DNA of 64,000 nt from Hedera helix (Eukaryota > Streptophyta > Magnoliopsida > Apiales > Araliaceae). How positions within the stretch are numbered: the first letter of the stretch is position 1; every line of letters starts with the position of its first letter. Location: the NCBI GenBank assembly GCA_947179155.2, contig OX359285.1:11961010-12025009 (forward strand), read 5' to 3'. Of the stretch, positions 11,172-19,967 are shown piece after piece. Made by a program: the position numbers and the translations under genes. Under the pieces are notes generated by a model. The model did not search any database, was not told the origin of the DNA, and worked only from the letters and a program-made list of their open reading frames with translations.

Positions 11172-12508
11172 ATGAGTATTTTCCGGATGAGCAGCTCTTC
11201 ACTGTGACCTCAGAGATTCCTTGGTACGCTGACTTTGTCAACTACATAGTAAGCAATGTTCTCCCACCAGAGTTAACTCGCCAGCAAAAGAAAAAGTTTT
11301 TTCGTGAAGTAAAGAGTTACCTGTGGGATGAACCCTTCTTGTTCAGACAGTGTGCAGATCAGATAATCCGCAGATGCATCCCTCACAGTGAGACGTCCAG
11401 TATACTGCATGCATGCCATTCTTCTCTCTATGGAGGTCATTATGGAACAGAACGAACCGCTTCTAAAGTACTTCAAGCAGGGTTCTATTGGCCTTCTATA
11501 TTCAAAGATGCCCACCAATTTGTAAAAAGCTGCGATCGATGTCAACGAGTGGGTAACATTTCCAGACGAAACGAAATGCCATTAAATTCAATTCTGGAAG
11601 TGGAAATCTTTGATGTTTGGGGAATCGACTTCATGGGCCCATTTCCATCATCGTCCGGCAATCTGTATATTCTCTTGGCAGTCGATTACGTCTCAAAATG
11701 GGTAGAAACCAGTGCTCTACCATCCAACGATGCCAGAGTAGTCCTGAAATTCCTTCAAAGGAACATCTTCACTAGATTCGGCACTCCTCGAGCAATCATC
11801 AGTGATGGAGGGAGCCATTTCTGCAATAGGCTCTTCACAGCATTATTAGCCAAGTATGGGGTAAAGCACAGAGTAGCCACAGCCTACCACCCCCAGACCA
11901 GTGGCCAAGCGGAAGTATCGAATCGAGATGTGAAGAAAATTCTAGAGAAGATGGTAAATCCGTCAAGGAAGGATTGGTCAATGAAGCTTGATGACGCACT
12001 ATGGGCATACAGGACAGCCTATAAGACTCCCATTGGCATGTCACCTTTTCAGATGGTTTATGGTAAGGCTTGTCACCTTCCAGCGGAGTTAGAGCACAAG
12101 GCTTACTGGGCCATCAAGAAGTTGAATTTCGATCTCTCAGCCGCAGGAGAGCAGCGACTGCTCCAACTTAATGAGTTAGATGAATTTCGACTGCGAGCCT
12201 ATGAGAATATGAAATTGTACAAGGAGAAGGTGAAGCGATGGCATGATAGGAAAATCATCGAAAGGAAGTTCGAGCCGGGGCAAGCTGTACTGTTATTCAA
12301 TTCCAAGCTTCGATTTTTCCCAGGCAAACTCAAGTCTCGATGGTCAGGACCATTCACAATCAAAACTGTCTATCCTCATGGCGCCATCGAAATTGTGGGA
12401 AAAGAGCATGAACGACCGTTCAAGGTTAATGGGCAGCGTCTGAAGCATTATTGGGGAGGCGATATTGATCGCCAACATTCCTCAATTGCCCTCGAAGAGG
12501 CCGAATGA
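11045..12508 (+). CDS. pol: Athila pol, third part: integrase
   Basis: The pol-like frame is entered near 11089, where GSENQVADHLSRLE continues RNase H. Then come the HHCC zinc-binding region (HSSLYGGHYGTE...CDRCQ), the integrase core with the D, D, E acidic residues in GIDFMGPF, SDGGSHF and QAEVSNRD, and a C-terminal domain with FKVNGQRLKHYWGGD before the stop at 12506. No chromodomain follows, as expected for Athila. Integrase cuts and joins the cDNA ends to target DNA with 5-bp stagger, which fits the ttttc duplication. The integrase segment itself has no stop codons. Confidence 0.93.
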   Translation: MDSSSPRVRSRNSRQKGSENQVADHLSRLEHPEQDRKDEADINEYFPDEQLFTVTSEIPWYADFVNYIVSNVLPPELTRQQKKKFFREVKSYLWDEPFLFRQCADQIIRRCIPHSETSSILHACHSSLYGGHYGTERTASKVLQAGFYWPSIFKDAHQFVKSCDRCQRVGNISRRNEMPLNSILEVEIFDVWGIDFMGPFPSSSGNLYILLAVDYVSKWVETSALPSNDARVVLKFLQRNIFTRFGTPRAIISDGGSHFCNRLFTALLAKYGVKHRVATAYHPQTSGQAEVSNRDVKKILEKMVNPSRKDWSMKLDDALWAYRTAYKTPIGMSPFQMVYGKACHLPAELEHKAYWAIKKLNFDLSAAGEQRLLQLNELDEFRLRAYENMKLYKEKVKRWHDRKIIERKFEPGQAVLLFNSKLRFFPGKLKSRWSGPFTIKTVYPHGAIEIVGKEHERPFKVNGQRLKHYWGGDIDRQHSSIALEEAE

Positions 12509-12519
12509 GCCGAAGAACA

Positions 12520-12565
12520 GTCGAGCTACGACTATAACTAAAGCGCTTGTTGGGAGGCACCCCAC
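12520..12565 (+). promoter_or_regulatory. Conserved two-hairpin motif after the integrase stop
   Basis: Hairpin 1 is GTCG-AGCTA-CGAC (12520-12532). Hairpin 2 is TGGG-AGGCAC-CCCA (12551-12564), preceded by AGCGCT. The same arrangement occurs at 46055-46103 in the non-autonomous relative, with a compensatory change in stem 1. Position just after the coding stop suggests an RNA signal. Function unknown to me. Confidence 0.6.
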
Positions 12566-12745
12566 TTTTTGTCTAAATCTCCATTTGTTTACTTTTTGAA
12601 TTATGAAATTGTTAAGCTTAATGTTTGAAATTCTCTTGGAGATTTGAATTTTGTTTTTGTGATTTCTTTCAGGAGGAGTTGAACTGAATTTGCATGAGGG
12701 ATCACAAAAAAAAAGAAGCCTTAGTTTTTGGGCTGACTGGCAGAA

Positions 12746-12869
12746 GGCGCAGCTGCGCCGTATTTACACTACCCAGAGGCGCAGCTGCGCCGGGAAGCAG
12801 GGCCGGTTTCTGAAGACAGGACGCGGCGCAGCTGCGCCGTGTTCCCTTGCTTTTTCTGCGCAGCTGCGC
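12746..12869. repeat. GC palindrome cluster in the third-ORF leader
   Basis: GGCGCAGCTGCGCC occurs at 12746, 12778 and 12825, and the 12-base core at 12858. It is the same palindrome, at similar spacing, as in the LTRs, but here it lies 340-460 bp upstream of the third ORF. Confidence 0.85.
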
Positions 12870-13206
12870 CGCACGCCAGTTTCAGTTTTCGAGTCTCTTT
12901 TAAAACCCGACCGATTGGCTTCCCTCTTCACTTCACATCATATCAGTTTCTTATTCCCTTCCTCATCAGATCACGAGAGCTCTCAAAGAATAGCAAACCC
13001 TAGTTTCCCCTACCTATTTCCTATCACACTCTTGCTCAATATTCTCCATCCATAGAATCCTCCTAGCACACCATCCTCACCTAGCCCTAGTCGAGCATAC
13101 AATCAGATTACCAACATTAGGGTTGTGTGAAGCAAGTTTGGGGGTTCTTCAAGGTTGAGAAGCAGCGTTTTGACAGAGGAACACATCTAGACCTAACACT
13201 TTCAAA

Positions 13207-14346
13207 ATGCCGAAGCGCATCCGTACCCCGTCGTCTTCATCGGCCAGTAGTGATGCGGGGGGAGAAGGCGATGACAGAAACACGCTAGATGCCTCCAGAT
13301 TTGTCAACCTTTCTGCACAACACTATTACTGGGACGTCATGATAACGAAATCGTTTGTGTTAGAAAGGGGCCTCAAGCCCAGTTCTGCGGATGGAGGGTT
13401 GCTACAGCAAATCAGGAGTCGTGGGTGGGTTTTGCTGGTGGAAACGCCCATAGCGGCACCGATGTCTATTGTGCGGGAGTTCTATGCTAATGCCCGAGAG
13501 ACTCAGAATGGGATTTCATATGTTCGGGGCAAGCAAGTAGACTACTCCCCTCGAGCCATAAACGAGCTATTCAGGATGCCAGCCTTGACTGCGGAGGCGA
13601 TTCAGTGGACGCGAGAACTGCGGTTCCAGACCAACTTGGACACCCTGATAGAGGAGATGTGCAGGCCCGGTGTGGAATGGAAGGTTAGGCCAGATACGCA
13701 TCAGAAGGTGCATTTCCCTCAGACGGCCTTGAGCAGGTATGCTAAGGCCTGGTACAGTTTCATATGTGGCAGCATACTGCCGACGACCCACCATCAGGAC
13801 GTGACTAAGGAGAGGGCGATAATTTTGTATGGCATTTGCAAGGGTCAGAGTATGGATGTAGGATACATCATCCATCACTCTATGCTGAAATTCATGAGAG
13901 CCAGTACTTCAGGCGGAATCCCGCATGCCTCCATCATTACGCGGTTATGTTCAGCAGCAGAGGTAGAGTGGGGCGAGGAGTCTTCTCAGTTGCCGATGAG
14001 GGATATCGATCATACTGTCATTGAGAAGTTCACGGTCTGGAAGGGTATGAGATCGCATCCAAGGGGTCTCGGTTTTATTAGGGAAGAGGTTCTGGAGGAG
14101 CAGGGTGTGGCAGCTGAGGAGCCACAGGCCGGAGGGCTTCCTCCTGATTTTGTAGCTAGGCATGATAGAGAGATGCGTCGCTTGCAAAGGCGCATGGACG
14201 CGATGCACACGAACTTCAGTTCATATACTGCCGACTTCTCAGAGGCATTGACCAGTGCATTCTCTCAGCTAGGCGCGGACGTACAGTTCCCGACCTTCGG
14301 GCAAGGAGGCTTGTACCCACCGCCAGATTCACCACCCGAGGCCTAG
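13207..14346 (+). CDS. Athila third ORF (env-position, plant transposon protein family)
   Basis: 379 codons, open throughout. The N-terminus is basic and Ser-rich (MPKRIRTPSSSS). The middle has SAQHYYWDVMI, VLERGL, VREFYANA and YVRGKQVDYSPRAINELF, a pattern I recognise from the large family annotated as putative plant transposon protein, which occurs in Athila elements, commonly between pol and the 3' LTR. A predicted coiled-coil segment (DREMRRLQRRMDAMH) lies near residue 325, before a Pro-rich end. The position is that of env in retroviruses, and Athila ORFs here are often called env-like, but I see no signal peptide and no membrane span, so an envelope role is not supported. Unlike pol it carries no stop. 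It could be expressed by splicing (acceptor near 12672) or from an internal promoter. Confidence 0.88.
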   Translation: MPKRIRTPSSSSASSDAGGEGDDRNTLDASRFVNLSAQHYYWDVMITKSFVLERGLKPSSADGGLLQQIRSRGWVLLVETPIAAPMSIVREFYANARETQNGISYVRGKQVDYSPRAINELFRMPALTAEAIQWTRELRFQTNLDTLIEEMCRPGVEWKVRPDTHQKVHFPQTALSRYAKAWYSFICGSILPTTHHQDVTKERAIILYGICKGQSMDVGYIIHHSMLKFMRASTSGGIPHASIITRLCSAAEVEWGEESSQLPMRDIDHTVIEKFTVWKGMRSHPRGLGFIREEVLEEQGVAAEEPQAGGLPPDFVARHDREMRRLQRRMDAMHTNFSSYTADFSEALTSAFSQLGADVQFPTFGQGGLYPPPDSPPEA

Positions 14347-14891
14347 GGGAGTTTTCTCTCACCTTTATCTCCAATGAGGACATTGTTACATTTAAGTTTG
14401 GGGGTATTGGGTGCATGTCATGTTTAGCTATGTCTTAATTATTATCATATTTTGCTTGTCATTTAAATTTGTAGTTTATGTTTAGTTGCATCGCATTTAG
14501 TTAAATTTGAAAAATAAAAATAAATAAAGCATCATATTTATTTCTCGTACTGCATTTAGGTTAGTTGCATCTTATTGCATGAATCCTAGCGTTTTGTCGG
14601 TCGAAGTCATATTGGCCTATGATGATACTTGGCTTTGCTTGATCATGTAACGGGGTTGAAAATCGAGTCATAGTCTTAGTGTCATGTTGATTTACGATTC
14701 CTAACTTATTTGACTCTGATATAACCAGATAACACTTTTTGTGTAATCGTTTTGTTTGGTTTAATCTAAATATGTGCATAAGTGTCTTCTGGTGAAATTT
14801 TTTTCGTTAAAACAATAGAATTTTGGTGAATGGGTTGTGTCGGCTATAATAACACAGAAATCAAGTTTGGGGGTTAAGAAAGCTATTGCGT

Positions 14892-14917
14892 GAGATGGAG
14901 CGTTAAAACGCACTCAC
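14892..14917 (+). other. GCGT-ACGC hairpin motif
   Basis: GAGATGGAGCGT followed by TAAAACGCACTCAC folds as GCGT/ACGC with flanking GAG/CTC. The same motif is present four times in the non-autonomous relative (46789-46933). Confidence 0.5.
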
Positions 14918-15521
14918 ACAAAAAAAATAAAAATAAAAAATAAGCATGTTGGCTAGTTTAGCTCTGTGGCCGTAGATACTTGAGTTAATAGGCCCGTAGG
15001 GGTGTCTTTACACCTAGCGCCCTAAAGTCGACTGGTTTGGGAGTCGTTGGTCGAAAGCTTGCTACATGGGTATCTTCGAAGCCTAATAGGACTAGACATT
15101 GCACAACCGGGTGTAAACGCGAGATAGTGCAATTATTGCCCTCGTGGTTGTATATAAAGTCGGTTAATTCTGAATAACCCTGATATTGATTAATATGAAG
15201 TCTTAGCTGACATGTTTCCTATTATCGTCTTTCTTGAGTTAAAACTGTGATTTTCCCTCTAAGAAGCGCATTATGACAATATTTGCATCATACCAACCTT
15301 AATGATGGCCAAGCACACTACACACTGTATCAGTAATAATATGTTGTGGAATTGTCGATTGATATGACCTATTGACGGTTTCTTGGTTAGATGCTATGTT
15401 ATTCTTTGCATCTTTTCTGAGGCTATTCAATCAAGCTTTGTACTGACTGACGTGGATTCACTTGCATGTAGCGTAGACTGCATTTGTAGCTTAACTTGCA
15501 TTTCAGTTTGCTTATTATGTA

Positions 15522-15535
15522 GCTTGAGGGCAAGC
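15522..15535 (+). other. Hairpin beside the polypurine tract
   Basis: GCTTG-AGGG-CAAGC is a perfect 5-bp stem with a 4-base loop, ending 8 bases before the polypurine tract. A longer version (9-bp stem) holds the same place at 47344-47365. Confidence 0.55.
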
Positions 15536-15543
15536 AACGGGTT

Positions 15544-15558
15544 AAGTTTGGGGGTATT
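15544..15558 (+). promoter_or_regulatory. Polypurine tract of the Athila element
   Basis: AAGTTTGGGGGTATT touches the 3' LTR start TGATAAG. It is the primer for second-strand synthesis; three further copies of its first 12 bases lie upstream. Confidence 0.8.
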
Positions 15559-17238
15559 TGATAAGTAGGTTTTATACCTACTATTTCGATGCCAACTTGC
15601 TTTAACTTTCGCTTGTTCTCATTAGTTTTTATTACTTTTCATGCGTTTACGTCTCTTTTGTAGGTTTCATGCTCCATAGCTTATTATTGGCCATTTCCGC
15701 CTTTTTGTGGACAAACCGGCGTGTTTTGGACTAGAACTTGTGCGGGGAGGAAGAATTGCAATTTTTGGGACAAAAGTGGCTCAATGCGGGAGCGATATGC
15801 GTGATGAACGGGTGCAGCAGAAAATATGGCACAGAGTCCAAGACTGGTGCACGGCGCAGCTGCGCCGCAATCCTTCACAAACCCTGCGCAGCTGCGCAGT
15901 AGCTCTACAAGCTGTTCGACTGGTGCACGGCGCAGCTGCGTCGAATTCCTTCGCATTTGCTGCGCAGCTGCGCATCACTTCTGCTGAGTCTTTGACTGCC
16001 GTGAGGCGCAGCTGCGCCCCATTTCAGTACAATAACGGCGCAGCTGCACCGGTCCTTCGCATCAAATTCTGAGCTGACTTATTTTAAACGGGCCAATCAT
16101 GTTGCTTCATGCTACAGTGATCGCGAGGGAGCAGCTTGAGGCTATATATACCAGTAGTATCAGTCCAAGGCCACATATAGAAGATAGGAGATAGAAAAGT
16201 TAGGTCAAAAGGAAGAAGAGAGAGTGCATTGTTCATTTCATTCTTTGTTTTCTTTGTTCTCTTTTGTTCCTTGTGATTTAGCTAGAGTAGTATAGCTTAG
16301 AGCTGGGCTTTGGACGTTTGAAGCATTGTGTCAACCTTGTAACTTCGGATTTGAAGAAGAGAAACCGAGCTTTGCATTTCTTAACTTTGTTTTCTCTTTC
16401 TTTTCATTTGTAGCTTCAATGTATGAACATATGTGGATGATGGTTGTTATTTCTATTATGAACTAACTTCTCTTATGGGATTATAATGAAACCTAGGGTT
16501 TAGTTCAATTTGTATGCTTCCTTGTTTTGGCTAAATGATTATGTATGGATTGTCTAATGTGGTTTATTTTAATTGTTTAAATGCTTGATCATCATTTACC
16601 ATGTTAACTCACACGGAACCGAGATGGGGAGTGTGAGTTTAGAACCGACCATGTTAGCTTGTGTTTATGATTTCACATGACGATGGATTGCATGATTAGT
16701 GCTAAGGATAGACATATCCGAAGCACCACACGTAGTCTTTTGAAAACCTGTGCTTAAACCCGTTTTTCTCTAGGTCACATAGACATATAGTGATTTATTT
16801 AACTTGGGTGTTCTTTCCCGTTCTGTTGCCCTTTGGGTCGGATCTGGGTTGGATATGGGTATGATGCAACGAGAGTTGGTCACACTTTAGTTTCGTGTTT
16901 TCGACTAACAATCCGAAATAATCAGTTAGGTTTAACAGGAAGTAGCACAGTTGAATGACGCCCTAGGTGAAGTTATAATCCCATACCTACTTTGTCTGCT
17001 AAAATCGTTTATTAATTAGTTGTCTTTAATTTTCATAACTTAAATTCATTTCACAATTCCTTAATTTAATTGACACTGTTTAAAGAAACCAAAATAGTTA
17101 TAAAGCTGCTGCATGATAGTGTAATAGCTATCCATAGTCCTCGTGGGAACGATACTTTACTTACTTTATATTACTTGTTGACCACGTGCACTTGCGTGTA
17201 AGTGTTGATTTGTCATACGCACGGTTTGACACCCAACA
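15559..17238 (+). repeat. 3' LTR of the Athila element
   Basis: 1,680 bp, nearly identical to 5344-7015. It contains the same palindrome cluster (about 15853-16042), one palindrome mutated to GCAGCTGCGTC, and TATA at 16143. It is followed by the second ttttc duplication. Confidence 0.95.
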
Positions 17239-17243
17239 TTTTC

Positions 17244-18215
17244 CTTTCTTTTGAAAATGAATATTTCCTTTTCAGGGAGATACTTTTAGGAAAACATGAC
17301 TACCGACTTCAAAGTCTCTCTTTTGTCAATGTAGATCGGCATATCTCTTGTCTTTCTTGAGTCGCTCGTAACCTCAGTTGAATTGTTCGAACTACGTCCG
17401 CTATTTGTTGAACCAATTCTGGCCCAAGCATCTTCCGCTCATTGACTTTGTCCCAACACATCGGTGTTCTACACTTCCTTTTGTACATAGCTTCATATGG
17501 TGGCATTCCTATACTAGCGTGATAACTATTGTTGGAAGCAAATTCCACCAGAGGTAAGTGATCTTCTTAATTTTTCTCAAAATCCATCATATAAGCTCTC
17601 AACATATCCTCCAAAGTTTAGATAGTCCTTTCACTTTGACCAACGATTTGTAGGTGGTAAGCAGTACTCATTCTTAATTGTGTACCTAGATGTTCTTGAA
17701 GACTTTTTCAGAAGTTCGATGTGAACCTTGGGTCTCGATCAGAGACAATTGAAACTGGTATGCCATGTCTAGAGATAACCTCCGTAATGTATAGCTTTGT
17801 TAATCTATCCAAAGTGAACTTAACCTTGGTTGGTAAAAAGTGAGCTGACTTGGTTAGTCTATCCACTATTACCCATATAGCATCATGACCCTTCTGTGTG
17901 GTTGGTAGGTCTATTATAAAATCCATTGTAATATGCTCTCATTTCCACTCTGGAATCTCCAATGGTTGCAACAATACGCTAGGTCTTTGATGCTTAGCTT
18001 TAACTTACTGACATGTTAAACACCTACTAACAAATTCAACCACCTCCCTTTTCATGTTTGGCCACCAAAAATGTTGACTTATGTCTTTGTACATTTTGGT
18101 ATTGCTTGGGTGTACTAAAAACTTAATACTGTTTTCTCCTGACATGATCTCTTCCTTGAGTTATTGAATTGTAGGAATCCAAATTATGGATTCAAATCTA
18201 ATGATTCCCTCCTTG
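17244..18215 (-). pseudogene. pol: Chromovirus integrase, N-terminal and core parts
   Basis: Read from 18215 down: the zinc-binding region (VHPSNTKMYKDISQHFWWPNMK...CLTCQ), then the core with the acidic residues in VIVDRLTKSAHFLP and SDRDPRFTS and the third in a GQSER context, then FASNNSYHASIGMPPYEAMY and KVNERKMLGPELVQ. Several stops and frame slips interrupt it (for example TGTCAGTAAG just after CLTCQ). The C-terminal end is cut at 17244 by the Athila insertion; its continuation with the chromodomain is at 4987-5343. Upstream it joins gag directly, so everything from zinc knuckle to RNase H has been deleted. It belongs to the 1268-28267 element. Confidence 0.85.
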
Positions 18216-18975
18216 ATTGTTCTTCACCTTATTAAATTTGGTTATGGTTTCACTGCTGCCTTCGACAATGATAGCCTTTTTTAAAAGATGGGTGTATCTC
18301 TCTATTTATAAGACAACTACCTTACCATGAATCTAGGGTTTTAAACCCTCTTCAAACCTTTTTGTTTTTCGTTCCTCTGTATCTACTTGATTTGGAGCGA
18401 AATGAGAGCAAGTTTATTGAATTTGGAGGCATACTGGGGAACAGTAATGTACCCTTGTTTCAAATTTAGAAATTGTACCTCCATTCTATTCTTCATGCTT
18501 CGTGAAAAGTAGTTTTCAAATAATATCTCTTTAAATGCTTCCCACATAACCACACCTTCCCCGGCACGGGCTTGGTTGGCTTCCCACCAGAAGTTTGCCT
18601 CTCCTTTCATTAAGTAAGTGGCAAACTTAGTTTTCTTATCCTTAACAACCTCTGCTAAGTCAAAGGCCTTCTCTATTTCTTTTATCCAGTACTGAGCCTC
18701 TATAGGCTCAGCGGTTCTTTGAAATGGGGAGGACCTACATTTTTAAAGTCTTTAAATGAGACTTTCTATGGTTGGGGTTCTGGCTGAGGTTGTGGCAATG
18801 ATATTTGTGGTTGTGGTTGTGGGAGTGGTGGTGACACATTATTTGTTGTACGACTATCTAAGACTCCTATTAACCTATCTAATAATTATTGCATAGGATC
18901 GGGAGTCTGAACATTACTCTCGTCACTAACACTTGCTGTTGCTATTGCCCTCGTTCGTGGTCTCCGTGGTGCCAT
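18216..18975 (-). pseudogene. gag: Chromovirus gag, truncated
   Basis: Starts at an ATG at 18975 with MAPRRPRTRAIATASVSDES, a basic N-terminus, followed by a Pro/Gln-rich stretch and the capsid-type gag domain: KGEANFWWEANQARA, WEAFKEILFENYF and MEVQFLNLKQGYITVPQYASKFNKLA. There are several in-frame stops and one frame slip near 18710. After about 18240 the gag tail (EGSSETITKFNKVKNNQ) fuses to integrase sequence; no zinc knuckle remains. The equivalent gag of the plus-strand chromovirus (31000) starts MPPRRRP and has the same EVQFLELKQG block, so the two elements are related. Confidence 0.82.
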
Positions 18976-19182
18976 TTTCTAAATAAAATGAAACATACGT
19001 GTAAATATGAAAGCATAAAAAAATTGCAAGGCATATTTCTAAACAAACTTTTTATATTAAAATTTTGTACATTACATTATTCGAGTGACTTAAATCACTT
19101 AATAACTATTAGCATCCCTTATAAAAATGGAAAATGCTTAGTTAAAACATTTAAACATACTACTACTTTACACATTATCCAA

Positions 19183-19775
19183 CTAGATTTTTCTAGCCTT
19201 CTTATTAATCTTGTGCATCATACTAATCACCACAGACCTATTAATTTCAAGCCCCAAATCTTTGGCTGGTGCAGGAAATTTAGTTATTTGCTCCTCGAGT
19301 GTGGAGTACGTAGTACCATAGGCTCGTTTGATTTGACAACGAAATGCTTGTCGGAAACATACTTCCTTTTGGGAAGCTTCTAACTGAATCTGTAGTTGGT
19401 AGCTTCTTTCAGCTTCATCCAACCGCTGCCTTTCAAGCACTTCCATTATATCATTGGCCTGGTTCATGTTGGCCTGGTCTCGGTTTAGAGTTGTTCGATA
19501 CGCTCTTCTTGAGCTTCTCCATACGCCAACATTTCTGCTGCATCTTCTTCCAAATCGGCGATGATTTCGTTGTAAGTCAGCAAGTCGATGACATCTTCAT
19601 CATCATACTCCTCTGCTGGGAGAACTTGATTTACCTCGCCAGCATCGTGTAATTCTACGTTGTGGTTAGGCTCTTCGTTTTCTGACTCATCACTGAAGTG
19701 CTCGCTAGGATCAATTTCGTTGCCTAAAACTTGAGCGTTGACTCCTATGATGTGTAGTTCATTTATATCTGTCAT
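19183..19775 (-). pseudogene. Acidic and coiled-coil ORF upstream of gag
   Basis: Two overlapping minus-strand frames joined by a one-base slip near 19488. The first 96 codons are strongly acidic (HFSDESENEEPNHNVE, EEYDDEDVIDLL, DLEEDAAEML). The remainder is Glu/Gln/Leu-rich with heptad character (MEVLERQRLDEAERSYQLQIQ) and then basic. It lies between the primer site (19956) and gag (18975), on the coding strand of the element. A protein of the same make-up sits at the same place in the plus-strand chromovirus (29990-30550). I cannot name a family. An upstream ORF before gag is known in Ogre/Tat elements, but I do not know it as a standard Tekay/Del feature. Confidence 0.6.
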
Positions 19776-19955
19776 TTCTACAAAACAAGGTTGACTTTAA
19801 TTAGTGTATTTCTCTCACATAATATCTTTTATATAATTAAGATTTAAAATTTATTAACATCCTTTAATTATCTATTATACTCTTTATAAGTCCATTTAAC
19901 TTAATCCATCAGATTATAATCTAAAGTACTTGTTACTTTAGAGCTATAATTTACA

Positions 19956-19967
19956 GCTCTGATACTA
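19956..19967 (-). promoter_or_regulatory. Primer-binding site of the minus-strand chromovirus
   Basis: On the minus strand TAGTATCAGAGC lies three bases after the LTR end GGCGTCACA. It matches TGGTATCAGAGC, the site for initiator tRNA-Met, at all but one or two positions. This confirms which LTR is the 5' one. Confidence 0.75.

Larger units (their letters stand above)
12509..13206 (+). other. Spacer between integrase and the third ORF
   Basis: This holds a two-hairpin motif (12520-12565), a splice-acceptor-like TTTCTTTCAG ending at 12672, four copies of the LTR palindrome (12746-12869), a pyrimidine-rich stretch, and AAGTTTGGGGGT at 13134. A 121-codon ORF at 12690-13055 runs over the palindromes and is Arg/Ala/Leu-rich because of them; I do not regard it as a gene. 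Confidence 0.7.
14347..15558 (+). other. Athila 3' non-coding region
   Basis: About 1.2 kb without a credible gene. It contains AAGTTTGGGGGT at 14394 and 14863 and again at the true polypurine tract (15544). It also has a hairpin-forming GGAGCGTTAAAACGCACTC (near 14898) and a GCTTG-AGGG-CAAGC hairpin (15522-15535). The 61- to 72-codon ORFs here show no family features. Confidence 0.7.
5344..17238 (+). mobile_element. Nearly complete Athila-type Ty3/gypsy retrotransposon
   Basis: Two LTRs (5344-7015 and 15559-17238) begin TGATAAG and end ACCCAACA, flanked by an identical 5-bp duplication ttttc (5339-5343, 17239-17243). Inside are an Athila-type primer site, gag, protease-RT-RNase H-integrase in several frames, a third ORF and a polypurine tract. 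The LTRs differ by about a dozen substitutions and one 8-base indel over roughly 1,675 bp by eye, so the copy is young. Coding damage: a stop between gag and protease, a stop inside RT, a one-base deletion after RNase H, and Asn for Asp in the RT catalytic site. It is inserted in the integrase region of the minus-strand chromovirus. Confidence 0.95.

Noticed and set aside
12690..13055. 121-codon ORF in the third-ORF leader, and similar AQLRR-rich ORFs on both strands in the LTRs (5469-5877, 15684-16072)
   Set aside because: Their residues are dictated by repeats of GGCGCAGCTGCGCC, which reads open in several frames on both strands. No domain or start context supports a protein.
13207..14346. 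True envelope protein for the third Athila ORF
   Set aside because: No signal peptide or membrane span is visible, and the protein matches the plant transposon protein pattern rather than a fusion glycoprotein.
18889..19383. 164-codon plus-strand ORF
   Set aside because: Antisense to the chromovirus gag and pre-gag ORF; composition and lack of motifs mark it as a shadow.
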